Positions 61,938 to 64,000 of a stretch of 64,000 bases of DNA are shown here, piece by piece. The translations under genes and the position numbers were made by a program. The DNA is taken from NCBI GenBank assembly GCA_013391385.1, contig JACBFI010000004.1, positions 62,001-126,000 on the forward strand, in the 5' to 3' direction. The stretch's first letter is position 1; every line of letters starts with the position of its first letter. The notes under the pieces were generated by a model. It saw nothing but the letters and a program-made list of their open reading frames with translations, did not search any database and was not told the origin of the DNA. Source of the stretch: Sediminibacterium sp. Gen4. Its GTDB lineage: Bacteria > Bacteroidota > Bacteroidia > Chitinophagales > Chitinophagaceae.

Positions 61938-63532
61938 AAGCCTTTGCCGTATTGGTTCAGTTATTAGGTAATGCTACCGGTACGCTTGAAAAACTACATG
62001 CGTTATCGCATTATTTTTCAACCGCAGATCCAAAAGACAGGGTTTGGGTGATCGCCATTTTTAGTGGTAGAAGACCTAAAAGAGCAATTTCTACCACACA
62101 GTTAAAACAATGGTGTATTGAATCAACAGATTTACAAGAATGGCTTTTCGAAGAATGCTATCATACAGTAGGCGATCTAGCAGAAACAATCGGACTGCTA
62201 CTCCAGCCTACATCATCTACAACAGAAAATTTACCACTGTACTACTATATTGAAAGATTGATTCAACTACAAAATGAGGATGAAGAAGAAAGAAAGAAAT
62301 TCATTACAGATGTATGGAAAGAATTGGAAAAAGATGAACTTTTTGTATTCAATAAGTTGATCACTGGTGGATTCAGAATTGGTGTCTCACAAAAAATGAT
62401 GGTGAATGCTTTAGCAAAAGCTACAGAACTGGATGCTTCTTTAGTAGCACATAAAATCAGTGGCAGTTGGGATCCTCAAACAATTTCTTTTGATCAATTA
62501 TTATTGGAAGACAGTGGCAATAATGATGACTCAAAACCTTATCCCTTCTATTTAGCACATGCATTGGATGGTGAACCTCATAACCTAGGTGACCCCTCTG
62601 AATGGCAGGCAGAATGGAAATGGGATGGTATCAGAGGATAGATCATTAAAAGAAATGGAACACATTATGTTTGGAGTCGCGGTGAAGAACTCATGACCGA
62701 TAAATTTCCCGAATACATCTCTTTCATTGATTCTATACCGGATGGAACAGTCTTAGATGGTGAGATCATGCCAGCCAAAGACGGACAACCACTTCCCTTT
62801 AGTGTTTTGCAAACCAGGATCGGTAGAAAGACCATCACAAAAAAGCAGTTGCTAGAAGCTCCTATTGCTTTTTTTGCATATGACCTCTTAGAGTGGGAAG
62901 GAAAAGATATCAGACATGTAACTACTACTGAGAGAAGAGCATTATTAGAAGGTTTCATCACTTCGATTCAATATCAACCTAATATTTATTTATCACCATC
63001 CATTCGTTTCAATAACTGGGATGAGCTCACTAGCATTCGAGAAAATGCACGGGAATACCATGCGGAAGGATTGATGCTCAAAAGAAAAAAAGGACCTTAT
63101 CAAGTAGGAAGAAAAACCGGAGATTGGTGGAAATGGAAAATAGATCCATTAACCATTGATGCGGTGATGATCTATGCACAAAAAGGACATGGTCGCAGAA
63201 GCAATCTCTATACCGATTATACTTTTGCGGTAAAAGATGGAGATAAACTGGTGAGTTTTACCAAAGCCTATTCAGGACTCACCGATAAAGAATTTGCACA
63301 AGTAGATGCTTTTGTAAAAAACAATTCAATAGAAAAATTTGGACCGGTAAGAACCGTAAAACCGGAACTGGTTTTTGAAATTGCTTTTGAAGGAATTGCG
63401 GCTTCTAGTAGACATAAAAGCGGCGTGGCTTTACGTTTTCCCAGAATTAACAAATGGAGAACAGATAAAAAGCCTGATGAAATCAATACATTAGATGATC
63501 TAAAGCAGCTGTTGGCTGTATATGGAAAATGA
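61934..63532 (+). pseudogene. ATP-dependent DNA ligase interrupted by an in-frame amber codon
   Basis: The full frame (531 sense codons plus an internal TAG) has the length and layout of the ligase-associated ATP-dependent DNA ligase. An N-terminal DNA-binding domain (about 1-200) is followed by the adenylation motif I in EWKWDGIRG (Lys about 230). Past the TAG at 62639-62641, the same frame continues with IIKRNGTHYVWSRGEEL and motif III region DGEIMPAKDGQPLPFSVLQ. The nucleotidyltransferase EGLMLKRK, motif V WWKWKIDPL and the OB domain follow. Homologues have Gln where the TAG sits; CAG to TAG is a single C-to-T change. The second half has an ATG at 62693. The stop overlaps the helicase start as ATGA. 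Confidence 0.85.
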
Positions 63533-64000
63533 GCATTACAGAAACACATGGTTATAAAGTAGTAACAGATTGGCTATCCTCAAAAGGGTATAGTCCGTTT
63601 GCATTCCAGGCTGAAACATGGGAACATATTTTCCAACATCATTCGGGTTTGGTGAATGCACCCACCGGTTGCGGTAAAACCTTCTCTGTATTTCTTGGTG
63701 CAGTTATACAATTCATCAACCAACATCCTGAAACATTCAGATCATCAAAGAAAAATGGACTTCAATTATTATGGGTTACTCCTTTACGTGCGCTGGCCAA
63801 AGATATTGGAAGGGCCATGGAAGAAGCGATCCATGAAATAGGGATATCCTGGCAAGTAGGCATCAGAAATGGAGATACTGATACTTCAGAAAGGCAGAAA
63901 CAAAAAAGAAATATGCCTGAAGTATTGATCATTACTCCGGAAAGTTTACATCTTTTACTCGCACAAAAAGGATATCCTGATACATTCAAATCGCTTTCGC
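63529..64000 (+). CDS. Ligase-associated DNA damage response DEXH-box helicase (Lhr-like), partial
   Basis: The frame starts ATG 63529, overlapping the ligase stop (ATGA), and is open to the window edge (157 codons). It shows the N-terminal part of a superfamily-2 helicase: SPFAFQAETW (Q-motif-like), Walker A NAPTGCGKTFSVF (about 48, with Cys in place of the usual Ser/Tyr), motif Ia LLWVTPLRALAKDI and EVLIITPESLHLLL. Lhr-like helicases are large (about 800 residues in this operon type). Presence of the coupled start suggests that premature ligase termination would reduce its expression. Confidence 0.9.
   Translation, partial: MSITETHGYKVVTDWLSSKGYSPFAFQAETWEHIFQHHSGLVNAPTGCGKTFSVFLGAVIQFINQHPETFRSSKKNGLQLLWVTPLRALAKDIGRAMEEAIHEIGISWQVGIRNGDTDTSERQKQKRNMPEVLIITPESLHLLLAQKGYPDTFKSLS

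Noticed and set aside
62639-62641. Genome-wide recoding of TAG as Gln
   Set aside because: Several intact genes in the window end in TAG (guaA, the OmpR regulator, the Tet-type MFS, the M14 peptidase, DUF2256), so amber is used as a normal stop.

Overview
The window reads as chromosomal DNA of a Bacteroidota bacterium, most likely family Chitinophagaceae (Sediminibacterium-like; genus is inference). Supporting signs are low G+C with AT-rich gaps, TAnnTTTG promoter boxes sitting almost on start codons, few Shine-Dalgarno sites, and lineage-typical families (HYC_CC_PP, Porin_10, head-GIN DUF2807, Pr6Pr, NIPSNAP, CarboxypepD_reg-like, the long CusA/CzcA-TolC fusion, an ECF sigma factor with a membrane-anchored partner). 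I saw no tRNA, rRNA, transposase, phage gene or CRISPR array.

Layout. 1-2.9 kb: ispH, an SMR guanidinium-type exporter and two small membrane proteins. 2.9-11.4 kb: a heavy-metal efflux island on the minus strand (adaptor, RND pump fused to its outer-membrane channel, a beta-barrel protein, two secreted HMA proteins, HYC_CC_PP protein). 11.4-27.9 kb: porin, purine nucleoside phosphorylase, cold-shock protein, M61 and M20 peptidases, RidA, Tet-type MFS, DUF4382 lipoprotein, NIPSNAP protein, a TetR regulator with two matching operators, YdeI-like protein, ClpB, a serine hydrolase and a channel-like membrane protein. 28-35.5 kb: a TonB-plug protein, queG, and an ECF sigma cluster (sigma, anchored beta-rich protein, LVIVD lipoprotein, barrel). 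35.6-47.2 kb: bioA, aspartate kinase, Ldh-family oxidoreductase, a NarL-type two-component system, ssb, a retropepsin-like protease, mnmA and an RsmB-like methyltransferase. 47.2-60.6 kb: sucB-sucA, rpsT, an OmpR-type two-component system, M14 peptidase, MFS, DUF2807 protein, guaA and a periplasmic-binding-like protein. 60.6-64 kb: a DUF2256 protein, then the ligase-associated DNA damage response operon (exonuclease, ATP-dependent ligase, Lhr-like helicase cut by the window edge).

Most notable: (1) at least six intergenic sites carry diverged tandem repeats with an exact 7-base period, most arranged as two inverted arms, each site with its own heptamer. Two fill the space between convergent stop codons, and one supplies the last 32 codons of the DUF2256 gene as a 14-residue repeat. 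(2) The DNA ligase has an in-frame amber codon just after its catalytic motif, while both neighbouring genes are coupled to it by ATGA overlaps. (3) The metal pump is a single chain with an internal signal peptide between pump and channel. (4) The TetR gene and a neighbouring secreted-protein gene share an unusually clear palindromic operator.
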